64,000 bases of DNA from Tellurirhabdus bombi (GTDB lineage Bacteria; Bacteroidota; Bacteroidia; Cytophagales; Spirosomataceae), in contig NZ_CP090557.1 in NCBI RefSeq assembly GCF_021484805.1, positions 2,926,001-2,990,000 of the forward strand, written 5' to 3'. The notes beneath the pieces are model-generated. The model did not search any database. It was given only the letters and a program-made list of their open reading frames with translations, and had not been told where the DNA came from. Below are positions 1 to 8,358 of this stretch, in pieces. Every line of letters starts with the position of its first letter. Positions within the stretch are counted from its first letter, which is position 1. The translations under genes were made by a program, and so were the position numbers.

Positions 1-1
1 A

Positions 2-139
2 CAGTTTGATCGATTCACGGTTGAGCAGTACCACGACTACGCCGCCGCCTGGCTCCGGGATGAGCGACGAAAAGTAGAGGAAGCCGAAAAGCGAAGCGGC
101 AAAAGTAAACCGGCATTCAATCTGGAAGCCGAGCAGTAA
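2..139 (+). CDS. C-terminal end of a small phage tail protein (partial)
   Basis: An open frame enters from the left edge and ends with TAA at 137-139, leaving 45 residues of a charged, helical C-terminus (ending LEAEQ). It lies 26 bp upstream of the tape measure gene. In long-tailed phages this position is usually held by a tail assembly chaperone or small tail protein, so that role is an inference from position only; no domain can be seen in the fragment. The reading frame has no internal stops and a composition like the following gene. Confidence 0.6.
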   Translation, partial: QFDRFTVEQYHDYAAAWLRDERRKVEEAEKRSGKSKPAFNLEAEQ

Positions 140-165
140 ACAACAATCACTATCCGTAACTTGAG

Positions 166-3100
166 ATGTCTTTTCGTCAGGAAAATGTCCGTGTCGTTAT
201 TCAGTCTGTCTCTGATCTGCCTACCGTCGCGGAACAGTATGAGCAGTTAATTAGTCTGACTCAGCGGCAAGCGCAGGAATCTGCCAAAGCGGCGGCTTCT
301 ATGAAAAGTGAATTTAGTAAGCTCACTGATGCGCAAAAGGCTGAACTGGCTCAACAGACCGCCACTCAGAAAGCCGAATTGCAGCAGCAAGGGGCGGCCC
401 AACGTGCCGAACTGCAGCAGCAGAACACCGCTTTTCGGGCCGAGAAAGCGCAGGAAACCGCCGCTTTTAAAGCCGAGGAGGAACGAAAGACAGCCATTCA
501 GAAGAATGAACTGTCGGAACGAAAAGCCTTACTGGATCAACAGACCTCGGCCACCAAAGCGGAAGCCCAGCAGCAGACGACAATTGTCCGCGGGGAACAG
601 GAGCGCCAAACCGCCGCTCAAAAAGCCGAGTTGTCTGAGCGCAAGGCCTTACTCGACCAACAGACCGCCGTTGTAAAATCTGAAGTAGCCCAGCAGACCG
701 CCGTTATTAAAGCCGAGCAGGATCGCCAAACCGCGATTCTTCGCGAAGAAGAGCGCCGTCGGACCATGCTCTTAAAGTCCGAACTGGCCGAAGCCAGAAC
801 GGAGTATGGCAGCCTTACGGATACCGTGAAGGATTATGCCGCCGTGATTGCCGCCGCTTTCACCTTTGGCGAGATCAAGCAGTTCGGGATGGACGTTATC
901 GATGCTAAATCGAAAATTGATCAACTGAAGATTGCGCTGGATGTGATGTTGGGAAGCAAACGCGAATCCAACGCAATCTATCAGGAGATTGTTCGCGTGG
1001 CCAAGGAAACCCCATTTACGTTAGAAGAATTAACCGAGAATGCGGTGAAGCTGAAAGGCTTCGGCGTCGAGACTAAAAACCTCATCCCGGATATGTTGGC
1101 CTTGGGGAACATGGCCGCAGCTGTGGGAAAAGACAAGCTCCCGCAGATGACTTTAGCCCTGGGACAGGTGGCCGCAACAGGCCGTTTAATGGGCGACGAG
1201 TTGAATCAATTCGTCGAGGCTGGTGTGCCCATGTATGACCTTTTGGCAGCCTCAATGGGCAAAACCCGGAAGGAGGTTGATGATTTGGCCAAGGCGCACC
1301 AGATCAGCTTCAAGGATATTGAGAAAGCCATTTTGGAGTCGTCCGAGAAGGGCGGCAAGTATTACCAGATGATGGCTCTCCAGTCGAAAACGCTGGGTGG
1401 CGAGGTGTCAAACCTGTCTGATCGCTTCTTTCTGGCTAAAGCGAAGATCGGAGACTTCTTCGAGGGTGAATTGAAGGGCGGAATCAAAATGTTGGGCGAC
1501 TTTATGGACGCCACCATTGGTTCGGATAACGCCATCAAGCGAACACTAAGCACCATTGCCTCAGCGGTTGCGGCATATGGTACCTGGCGAATAGCAACTA
1601 ACGCGCAGGCAATCGCTTCGACAGCCAATAAGGTAGTTACCGAGGCGTTAAGCTTGACCACCGGCACTTTAAACCTGGTGATGATCACAGCTACCCGTTC
1701 CACCGAGGGTTTCACCCGGGCGCAACAGGAATCGGCTGTAGCGGCTCGCTCCACGTGGGCAACCCTGGCCGCTAACCCTATCGGTGCTCTTGTAACAGTG
1801 GTTGGGCTGGCTGTGTCTGCCTACTTTGCTTTTCAGGCGGCAAACCAAAAAGTGACCGAGACGATGGGTGAGCAGGAGTACGCCCTAAAGCGGGAGCAGG
1901 AAGAAATGAATCGCCTGGCAGAGGCTGCTACGAACGCGTCCGATACAACCGGACGCCGAAAGCAGCTTATCGAGCAGTTGCTTGCCCGTTACCCAGATTA
2001 TTTTGCCGGGTTAAACTCGGAGAAGACCAGTAATGCCGAACTAAAAGGCATCCTAGATAAAGTCAACGTCGCATATGACCAACGGATTGCCTTGGCCAAA
2101 CAGGCGTATACAGTCGAAAAACTCAATGAGAACCGTCGATCGTTGTGGGATCAAGAGGCGGCGGCCATTGCCCGGCTGACCGAGCGGGTGCCCGATCTCA
2201 AGAAATATGGTAATGATTCAGCGGCCATTCTGGATCACCTCAACAAGAACATTGAAGACTTTCGCAAGGTCAATGGCTCTGACGGTTGGGTGTCCCTGCT
2301 TGACAATGTAGTTGCCGGTAAGCCGATGGATACGTTCCTGAAGGTTAAGAAGGGGCTGGAGGATAACAAAAAGCAGCTGGAGGAGGCCGAGAAGGACGTT
2401 CAGAAGTTCAAGGGGGAGGCCCAAAAAGCCGATATTGCTGCGGTTGAAAAATACTTTGACGAACTCCGCAAACAGCATGCTGGCAATAAGAAAATGCTTG
2501 CGGATCTCGATAAGCAGGAGCAAGCCCGGATTGATGAAATCAATGGCAAGGTTCGTCAGGAAGAAATCGCTACCATTGAAAAACATGGCAAGGAGAAAGT
2601 CAAAAAGGTTTCCCAAACTCTGATTGCTATTCAGGAGCTCGAAAACAAGCAGGGTGAATTAACGCTCAAGGAGCAGGAGCGTTTGCTTGATCTGCGGGAA
2701 AAACTGGAAATCGAAAATGTCAATAAGAGTAAAAGGCGCCTGAGTGATAAAGAGGAAGCAATTTTAAAAATTCAGCAGGATTATGCTGAAAAACGCCACG
2801 TATTCGACCTAGCACAGCAGGCAAAAGAAGAAAAGGCTTTTATCGATAAGGTCATCAAGTTCAACGCTGAGATTACCGAGATCAATGCCCAACGTGACGA
2901 TGCTGATGCGATCGCGGCCCGGCTCGGTGAGATTACTACTCAGGAAGAGCGCCTCGAGGTCATCAAAGAGTATGGTAAGAAAACGACCGATGAGCTGCGT
3001 GATCAGCAGATCGAACGGTTGCAGATCCGTCGTGACCAGGCTATTGCTGAGGTGGATCTAATTAAGGCCGAAAAGGGAGCCAAAAGTAAGGAATACTACG

Positions 3101-5871
3101 CGGCTTATCTGGATTACCTCAAACTGGAAAAAGAGTTCAGCCAGGCTTTACTAAGTCAGTCTAAAAACACGACTGATACCCGCCTGAAAGAAGCGACCAG
3201 TGCGGCTGAGCAACATAAGAAGGTCGAGGAGATGATTCAGGACAATTATCTCAAAACGGAGAAGGTTTCCCTTGAAACAGCGATGCGGGAGCGGGAAAAT
3301 CGTATGCAGACAATCAAGCTCGTTATCGGTCAGTTAAGCCAGATGGAGGGCTTAATCGGCCAGATGGCTAATGTAACCTTGCAAGCTACCAGCAACCTCG
3401 ATGTGTTATCCGGGAAAACTAAAGCCAAAGCGGAGGAGGATCTAAAAAGCGCTCAGAATCTGCTTGGTTATTATCAGGAGATGATGAAGGTCGGCGGTGA
3501 AGAGGGTGATAAGTGGGCTGAGAGGTATAAAAACCAGGTGGAAGTGGTAAATCAGGCAACGCAAAAATTCGCCGCCCTGAGTGAAATGACGACCAAGGCT
3601 CAGGTTGATTTCATTATGGCCGCCGTAGACATGATTGCTTCTGCAATCGACTTCGTGGTCGGTGGCTTAGCCGAGGCCAGCCGCACCGCCGCCGAATCAA
3701 TCCAGCGTCAGCGGGAAATCATTACTGGCTATCACGATGCGATGATTGAGATGAATCAGCGCGCGCTGGATGTGCAACTGGAAGCCTTTGCGGACTCTTA
3801 CGATCAACGGAAAAAAGTGCTTGACGAGTTTTACGCCAAGCAAAAGGGGATCGTCGAATCCCGCGACCTGGTAGACGCTCAGCTTGCTCATTCGCAGGAG
3901 GTATTACAGATTCAGGCAGATACCACCACCAAGATGGGGGAAATTTGGGACATCAAGAAAGGGGCATTTGGTCCGCTCTTCATGGTGGCGTTGGCTAAAA
4001 CGCTTATTGCCTGGAAAGCAAACAAAGATGAGATGGAGGCCGCTGAATGGCACCATCAGGCGAATCTGGAACGGGCGAAGATCAACCAGCTTCAACTCGA
4101 CATCGAACGTTTTGCCGCCGAACGGGATGCCAAGATTCAGGCCTTAGAGGAAGAACTGGCTGCTTACACTCAGGCTAAAGAGCAAGAAATTGATGCGGCT
4201 GAGGAAGCGGCTGATGCTAAAATAGATCTAATTGAACGAGCGCGCGATGCAAAGAAGGAAGCCTTACAGCTCCAGCTCGATGCAGTTAAAGAGGCATACA
4301 GTGCAGAAACCGAAAAGGTTAAAGAGAGCTATGAGACTCAACTATCTGCGTTGAGAGAAAGGCAGGCAGCTGAACAGGCCGCCTTGAAAGAAACGTATGC
4401 CCTTAAACAACAATTGCTTGAGCAGAGTAAAGCTGATGAGGTCACAACCGTCGGCATTCTTGACCGGGTTCGTCAAGAAGCCCTAGAGCGCTATCGTGTT
4501 GATGAGATAGCTCGTTTGCAAGCCACACGTGACCGTATTCTGAGTACCCTGACCGATGAAGGTGAACGGATGCAGGTGACTAATGAATATGCCAATCGAA
4601 TTGCGGATGTTCACAAACAGGTAGAAGAGGCCAAGCTTGATAAAACAAAAGGCGTATCGCTCGCCACAACTCAATTACGTACTGAGGAAAAAACTGAGGC
4701 AGAACGACTAAAAAAGGAAGAGGCCGCTACGGTTAAAGCCTTGCAGGATCAGCAGCAGCAGGAGTTTAAGCGACTAAGCCAGGAGAGAGATGACCTTCTA
4801 AAGAAAATGAAGGATGATAATCTCCAGCGTGAAAAAGACCTGAAAGAGCAGATTACAAAGCTGGAAGCTGACGCAAAATCTCAGATATCTCAAATTCAAA
4901 CCGACCTTACAGCCGAAATCAATAAGCTGAAAGACCAGATCGCGGCCAAGGATAAAGAAACTGCCGAGGCAATGAAGGCCGAGAATCAGAGCTACGCCAA
5001 GCAGGTCATCATGGCTGAATACGAGATCATGGAAGCCAAAAAGGCTGTGGCCATTGCCGAGCTTCGGGCTGAACAGGCCTTGCTTCGTTCCAAGCGTTGG
5101 TTTATGAATAAGGGCAAAATCAATGATGCTATTGCCGATATTGAAAACGCCATTAATGAGATTAATGGTGCCGGTGGCCGGTCTGAAGTAATTGATAAGA
5201 TGCAGCGTCAGGAGGAACTGGCCGAAGAGGTGAAAAACCTGAAAGCGAGGATTCCTGAACTGGAAAATCAATTAAAGGCAGTGCAGAGTGCCATAGAAGT
5301 AAAAAAGGCTGAAATCACCGCTGCTGAGGCTGCTGGACAGGACAGCTGGGGAGCGAAGATAGAACTAAGTAGCCTTTCTACTCAAGAATACAGCTACAAA
5401 GCAAATATCGACGAAATCGCTCGTCTAATCAAAGCCAAAGAGGATGAGATCGAACGCCTGAAGTTCTTCAAGGGTACCGAATTTGTGGACTCCAATAAAC
5501 ACCCGGATGGCATTGACACAATTCCCGCAATGCTTACTAAAGGCGAACGGGTGCTTACCGTTGATCAGAATCAAGCCCTGGCGGGTATTAGCAATGAAGC
5601 CTTGGTTCAGAAGGTTCAAGCGTTTGATCAATTGCTAATGGGTATTCCTCGCTTTGAGGTGCCGATTATGGGCTTGCCCGACTGGGCAACGGGCGCCAGC
5701 GGAGGCTCGACGATTGATTTGAGCGCTATGCTGGCCAAGATGGACGAGCTCAACCAGACGTTTGCCAATAAAAAGCATACCAGCATTAACGTTGACCGAA
5801 ACGGCTTTAGAATCTCGGAGATGAAGGGCCAATCCATCGAGCATTACTATACCAACCTATTTCATCAGTAA
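166..5871 (+). CDS. Phage tape measure protein
   Basis: This 1901-residue protein is the largest in the window. It should set tail length and line the tail tube. Residues ~45-215 are a run of 11-residue Gln/Lys/Glu/Ala-rich repeats typical of hendecad coiled coil. Residues ~235-420 match the conserved N-terminal tape measure domain (alternating helices with TPFTLEEL, LGNMAAAVG, FVEAGVPMYDLL). A hydrophobic stretch follows at ~536-560, then long coiled coil to ~1700. By the usual rule of about 0.15 nm per residue, the tail would be near 285 nm, which fits a siphovirus. The C-terminus (IDTIPAMLTKGERVLT) resembles the end motif of other tape measure proteins. The ATG at 166 sits 26 bp after the previous stop. 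Role is well supported; length prediction is inference. Confidence 0.93.
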   Translation: MSFRQENVRVVIQSVSDLPTVAEQYEQLISLTQRQAQESAKAAASMKSEFSKLTDAQKAELAQQTATQKAELQQQGAAQRAELQQQNTAFRAEKAQETAAFKAEEERKTAIQKNELSERKALLDQQTSATKAEAQQQTTIVRGEQERQTAAQKAELSERKALLDQQTAVVKSEVAQQTAVIKAEQDRQTAILREEERRRTMLLKSELAEARTEYGSLTDTVKDYAAVIAAAFTFGEIKQFGMDVIDAKSKIDQLKIALDVMLGSKRESNAIYQEIVRVAKETPFTLEELTENAVKLKGFGVETKNLIPDMLALGNMAAAVGKDKLPQMTLALGQVAATGRLMGDELNQFVEAGVPMYDLLAASMGKTRKEVDDLAKAHQISFKDIEKAILESSEKGGKYYQMMALQSKTLGGEVSNLSDRFFLAKAKIGDFFEGELKGGIKMLGDFMDATIGSDNAIKRTLSTIASAVAAYGTWRIATNAQAIASTANKVVTEALSLTTGTLNLVMITATRSTEGFTRAQQESAVAARSTWATLAANPIGALVTVVGLAVSAYFAFQAANQKVTETMGEQEYALKREQEEMNRLAEAATNASDTTGRRKQLIEQLLARYPDYFAGLNSEKTSNAELKGILDKVNVAYDQRIALAKQAYTVEKLNENRRSLWDQEAAAIARLTERVPDLKKYGNDSAAILDHLNKNIEDFRKVNGSDGWVSLLDNVVAGKPMDTFLKVKKGLEDNKKQLEEAEKDVQKFKGEAQKADIAAVEKYFDELRKQHAGNKKMLADLDKQEQARIDEINGKVRQEEIATIEKHGKEKVKKVSQTLIAIQELENKQGELTLKEQERLLDLREKLEIENVNKSKRRLSDKEEAILKIQQDYAEKRHVFDLAQQAKEEKAFIDKVIKFNAEITEINAQRDDADAIAARLGEITTQEERLEVIKEYGKKTTDELRDQQIERLQIRRDQAIAEVDLIKAEKGAKSKEYYAAYLDYLKLEKEFSQALLSQSKNTTDTRLKEATSAAEQHKKVEEMIQDNYLKTEKVSLETAMRERENRMQTIKLVIGQLSQMEGLIGQMANVTLQATSNLDVLSGKTKAKAEEDLKSAQNLLGYYQEMMKVGGEEGDKWAERYKNQVEVVNQATQKFAALSEMTTKAQVDFIMAAVDMIASAIDFVVGGLAEASRTAAESIQRQREIITGYHDAMIEMNQRALDVQLEAFADSYDQRKKVLDEFYAKQKGIVESRDLVDAQLAHSQEVLQIQADTTTKMGEIWDIKKGAFGPLFMVALAKTLIAWKANKDEMEAAEWHHQANLERAKINQLQLDIERFAAERDAKIQALEEELAAYTQAKEQEIDAAEEAADAKIDLIERARDAKKEALQLQLDAVKEAYSAETEKVKESYETQLSALRERQAAEQAALKETYALKQQLLEQSKADEVTTVGILDRVRQEALERYRVDEIARLQATRDRILSTLTDEGERMQVTNEYANRIADVHKQVEEAKLDKTKGVSLATTQLRTEEKTEAERLKKEEAATVKALQDQQQQEFKRLSQERDDLLKKMKDDNLQREKDLKEQITKLEADAKSQISQIQTDLTAEINKLKDQIAAKDKETAEAMKAENQSYAKQVIMAEYEIMEAKKAVAIAELRAEQALLRSKRWFMNKGKINDAIADIENAINEINGAGGRSEVIDKMQRQEELAEEVKNLKARIPELENQLKAVQSAIEVKKAEITAAEAAGQDSWGAKIELSSLSTQEYSYKANIDEIARLIKAKEDEIERLKFFKGTEFVDSNKHPDGIDTIPAMLTKGERVLTVDQNQALAGISNEALVQKVQAFDQLLMGIPRFEVPIMGLPDWATGASGGSTIDLSAMLAKMDELNQTFANKKHTSINVDRNGFRISEMKGQSIEHYYTNLFHQ

Positions 5872-5888
5872 AACCTACCTACCGTAAC

Positions 5889-6149
5889 ATGAAGGAGAAG
5901 AAAGGAGACCAGGGCAATCAGGTGCGCAAATTGCCACAACCTCGCAATCGCTACTACATTAATGAACCTGTCATTGTGTTGCGAATGGGTGAATTCGAAC
6001 GCCTGATCCATCACTTGGTCAGTTTGGGGCTTAAAGACGCTCAACCCGAGAATGTCCAACGGGGTTTGGAGCGGCGGCATACGATGATCCTTCAGGAATG
6101 CCGCCAAAAGTTAAGTGACGCCAAAAACCATTACCTGATAAAAGAATGA
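5889..6149 (+). CDS. Small phage protein of unknown function (86 aa)
   Basis: An 86-residue basic, helical protein with no recognised domain, starting 17 bp after the tape measure stop. Its TGA overlaps the ATG of the LytTR gene (ATGA, 6146-6149), so the two are probably translationally coupled. The first ~20 residues are rich in Lys/Gln/Gly and likely disordered; the rest has an MGEFERLIHHLVSLGL helix. Position suggests a tail or regulatory accessory protein, possibly a partner of the LytTR protein. No signal peptide or membrane segment is present. Confidence 0.65.
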   Translation: MKEKKGDQGNQVRKLPQPRNRYYINEPVIVLRMGEFERLIHHLVSLGLKDAQPENVQRGLERRHTMILQECRQKLSDAKNHYLIKE

Positions 6150-6472
6150 TCAAGCTAAGCATAGGCAACAAAATTATTGAAGTAAAGCCGGAACGGATCA
6201 TTCGGGTAAAGGGAGAAGGCAATTATGCGGTTTTCTTTCTGATTGATGGTCGAACGGTGCTTTCCGCCCGGCATCTGGGGCACTGGGAAACCAAGCTGCC
6301 GGGCTTCATCTTGGTGCACAAGGGCAATCTGGTGAATCCGGCCTTCATTACCGACATGGACACTGAGTCAGTGACCATTGATGGTACCGTTTTCCCCATA
6401 TCACGCCGTAGGCGCAAAATCGTATCCCAACTGATTATAAAAACCGACGTGGCTGATGCGATTCCTGCTTGA
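6146..6472 (+). CDS. Stand-alone LytTR-type DNA-binding protein
   Basis: This 108-residue protein is almost entirely a LytTR domain. It shows the pattern of a beta strand plus GNYxVFFLIDGR, an LGHWETKLPGFILVHKGNLVNPAFI core, and a closing IPISRRRRKIV basic segment. LytTR domains bind DNA and normally form the output half of LytR/AgrA response regulators. Here there is no receiver domain, so activity would not depend on phosphorylation. The gene overlaps both neighbours (4 bp upstream, 17 bp downstream), so it is made with the tail proteins. It may regulate phage late or host genes, or repurpose the fold; that is inference. The family call is firm, the role open. Confidence 0.8.
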   Translation: MIKLSIGNKIIEVKPERIIRVKGEGNYAVFFLIDGRTVLSARHLGHWETKLPGFILVHKGNLVNPAFITDMDTESVTIDGTVFPISRRRRKIVSQLIIKTDVADAIPA

Positions 6473-8357
6473 TGAACTACAAATACAGGCCCCACTTGGT
6501 AGTGATGGGTTGAAGCTGCGAAAGGACCGCCATCGGCTCTATTGGGGCTTTCTGTTTCAAAAGATCGGCTACGTCGAAGGCACGGGAAGCGTCATTTTTG
6601 CTGACCCCAAAGCTACGCGGCTTCTGCGCGATCGATTTGGCCGGTTCGGTGTGCAGGCTGAAACACGCTTTCGGATTCTGGAAGGGGACTACACTCTTTA
6701 TGACGGTTATATCGATTACACGCAGTATTCGGACGATGGTGAACGCGTTTCAGCGGCATTGCGGGACGATAAGACAGTGATCAGCCTGGCCACGAACCTA
6801 ACAACCCGCTATAGTTTCGAACCTACTGACCGCGTGAAGCTTCACGCCCGTCGGCTGTCGAGTCCGGCCAATCTCGTTCTCAATGCGGACGTGGCCACGG
6901 TTCGCCGGTCGGCTCCGTATAACATTTTGATCAATCACAGCGTGCCGCTCAAACGGGTTGATGAACGGGAGCAGCCCTTGCCCGGTACCATGGCCAGCAT
7001 CATTCGTCCGGAACTCAACACCGAAATTTACCAGAACACGACCGACCGACCGCAAAGCCTGGTCATTTCGGGTCTCGTCAAGGTGACGGCTTCAGCCAGT
7101 CACTCACTGGTTCCAACCCTGCGGGTTCGACTCACCGAACAGGAGCCTATACCGATCGGGTCATTCTCTGTTTCCAGTACACCGGAGCTAATAACGGCGG
7201 TGGTAAGTCTAACGGTTGTTGTATACCCCACCCAAAAACTGTGGCTTGATTGGTCTCATTCCGACAGCGTGAGCAGCTACTCGTTTGCCTACGATCCCGA
7301 CACGGCCATCACCGTTCAGGAATCGACCACGATTCCCGATTCGGAAGCCGCCTGCTTTACCGCTGGCGAATTGCTGGAAAAGCTAATCGACCGGGCGTCG
7401 GACGGAGCGTTATCGTTCCAATCGAATTTCTTCAGTTCCGGCGAAGGCTCTACGATGCTGCTCACCAACGGAGGTAATATTCGGGGGTTGGCTAAACCGG
7501 TTATTGCTTCCTTTCAGGAGGTGTTCGAAGGGCTGAACGCGCTATACAACCTGAAAATGGACATTGTGGGTAGTCATGTTGTCATTGAGCCGAAGAGCTT
7601 CAGGGGCGGTCCGTCGCACGGTGTGACTCGCATTCCCCAACTGAACAACTTTCGCCAGATTCCCAACACTGATTTATTGTTTTCAGAAGTGTTCACAGGC
7701 TTCGAGACGTGGCGGGGGGAGTCGCTCGCGTCAGGCTCAGAAGTCAACAGCCAGCGTCAGTATCGCACCGGAATCACCACGTTGCGCAATACGTTGGATT
7801 TACGCTCAAAACTCATTGCATCGGGAACACTCATCGAAGAACAGCGGCGAAAGCAGTTTCAACCCGACACGGCATCGAGTTCCAAAGCTGACACGCTTGA
7901 CGAAGCCCTATTTGTGATTTGCGCCATTCGGAAAGCGACGGGTTGGCAAGCTGAGCGCCTTGAAAATACAGACTTTATTTCAGGGGTTTTGGAGCCTGCC
8001 AGCTCGTATAATCTGCGTATCAATCCCCGGGCGAACCTGCAACGCTGGACCAATTTGCTGGCTGATTGTCTGCCCTTACGCCTGGAATCGTCCGTTGGCA
8101 ATGCCGCCGCCCGGATCGCTTATAATGGCCGCGAATACAGCGAACAGGGCATTCACTTCGTGGTTGATGTGCCCTTGGTCGGGACAACCATCACCGAAAT
8201 CGAAGCACCTATGTCAATGCTGGGTTATTCGCAGCTCACGGACTTGATTGAATATCCTGACCCGATCACTGGAAGCTGGAAACAGGGCCTGCTCATGGAT
8301 GCCAGTTGGCGCCGATCGCTGGAAGGCAATACTGTCACTTTTCTTCTTTACACGTAG
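6456..8357 (+). CDS. Large phage tail protein (633 aa), function not recognised
   Basis: A 633-residue protein directly after the tape measure module, where distal tail, tail-lysin or baseplate-hub proteins are usually encoded. It is rich in beta strand, has no signal peptide or membrane segment, and no catalytic motif could be identified. The N-terminus has an LYWGFLFQKIGYVEGTGS segment, and the C-terminal ~60 residues (LTDLIEYPDPITGSW...LEGNTVTFLLYT) look like a beta domain. The start overlaps the LytTR gene by 17 bp; the next gene starts 1 bp after its stop. A distal-tail or hub function is inferred from gene order only. Confidence 0.75.
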   Translation: MRFLLDELQIQAPLGSDGLKLRKDRHRLYWGFLFQKIGYVEGTGSVIFADPKATRLLRDRFGRFGVQAETRFRILEGDYTLYDGYIDYTQYSDDGERVSAALRDDKTVISLATNLTTRYSFEPTDRVKLHARRLSSPANLVLNADVATVRRSAPYNILINHSVPLKRVDEREQPLPGTMASIIRPELNTEIYQNTTDRPQSLVISGLVKVTASASHSLVPTLRVRLTEQEPIPIGSFSVSSTPELITAVVSLTVVVYPTQKLWLDWSHSDSVSSYSFAYDPDTAITVQESTTIPDSEAACFTAGELLEKLIDRASDGALSFQSNFFSSGEGSTMLLTNGGNIRGLAKPVIASFQEVFEGLNALYNLKMDIVGSHVVIEPKSFRGGPSHGVTRIPQLNNFRQIPNTDLLFSEVFTGFETWRGESLASGSEVNSQRQYRTGITTLRNTLDLRSKLIASGTLIEEQRRKQFQPDTASSSKADTLDEALFVICAIRKATGWQAERLENTDFISGVLEPASSYNLRINPRANLQRWTNLLADCLPLRLESSVGNAAARIAYNGREYSEQGIHFVVDVPLVGTTITEIEAPMSMLGYSQLTDLIEYPDPITGSWKQGLLMDASWRRSLEGNTVTFLLYT

Positions 8358-8358
8358 C

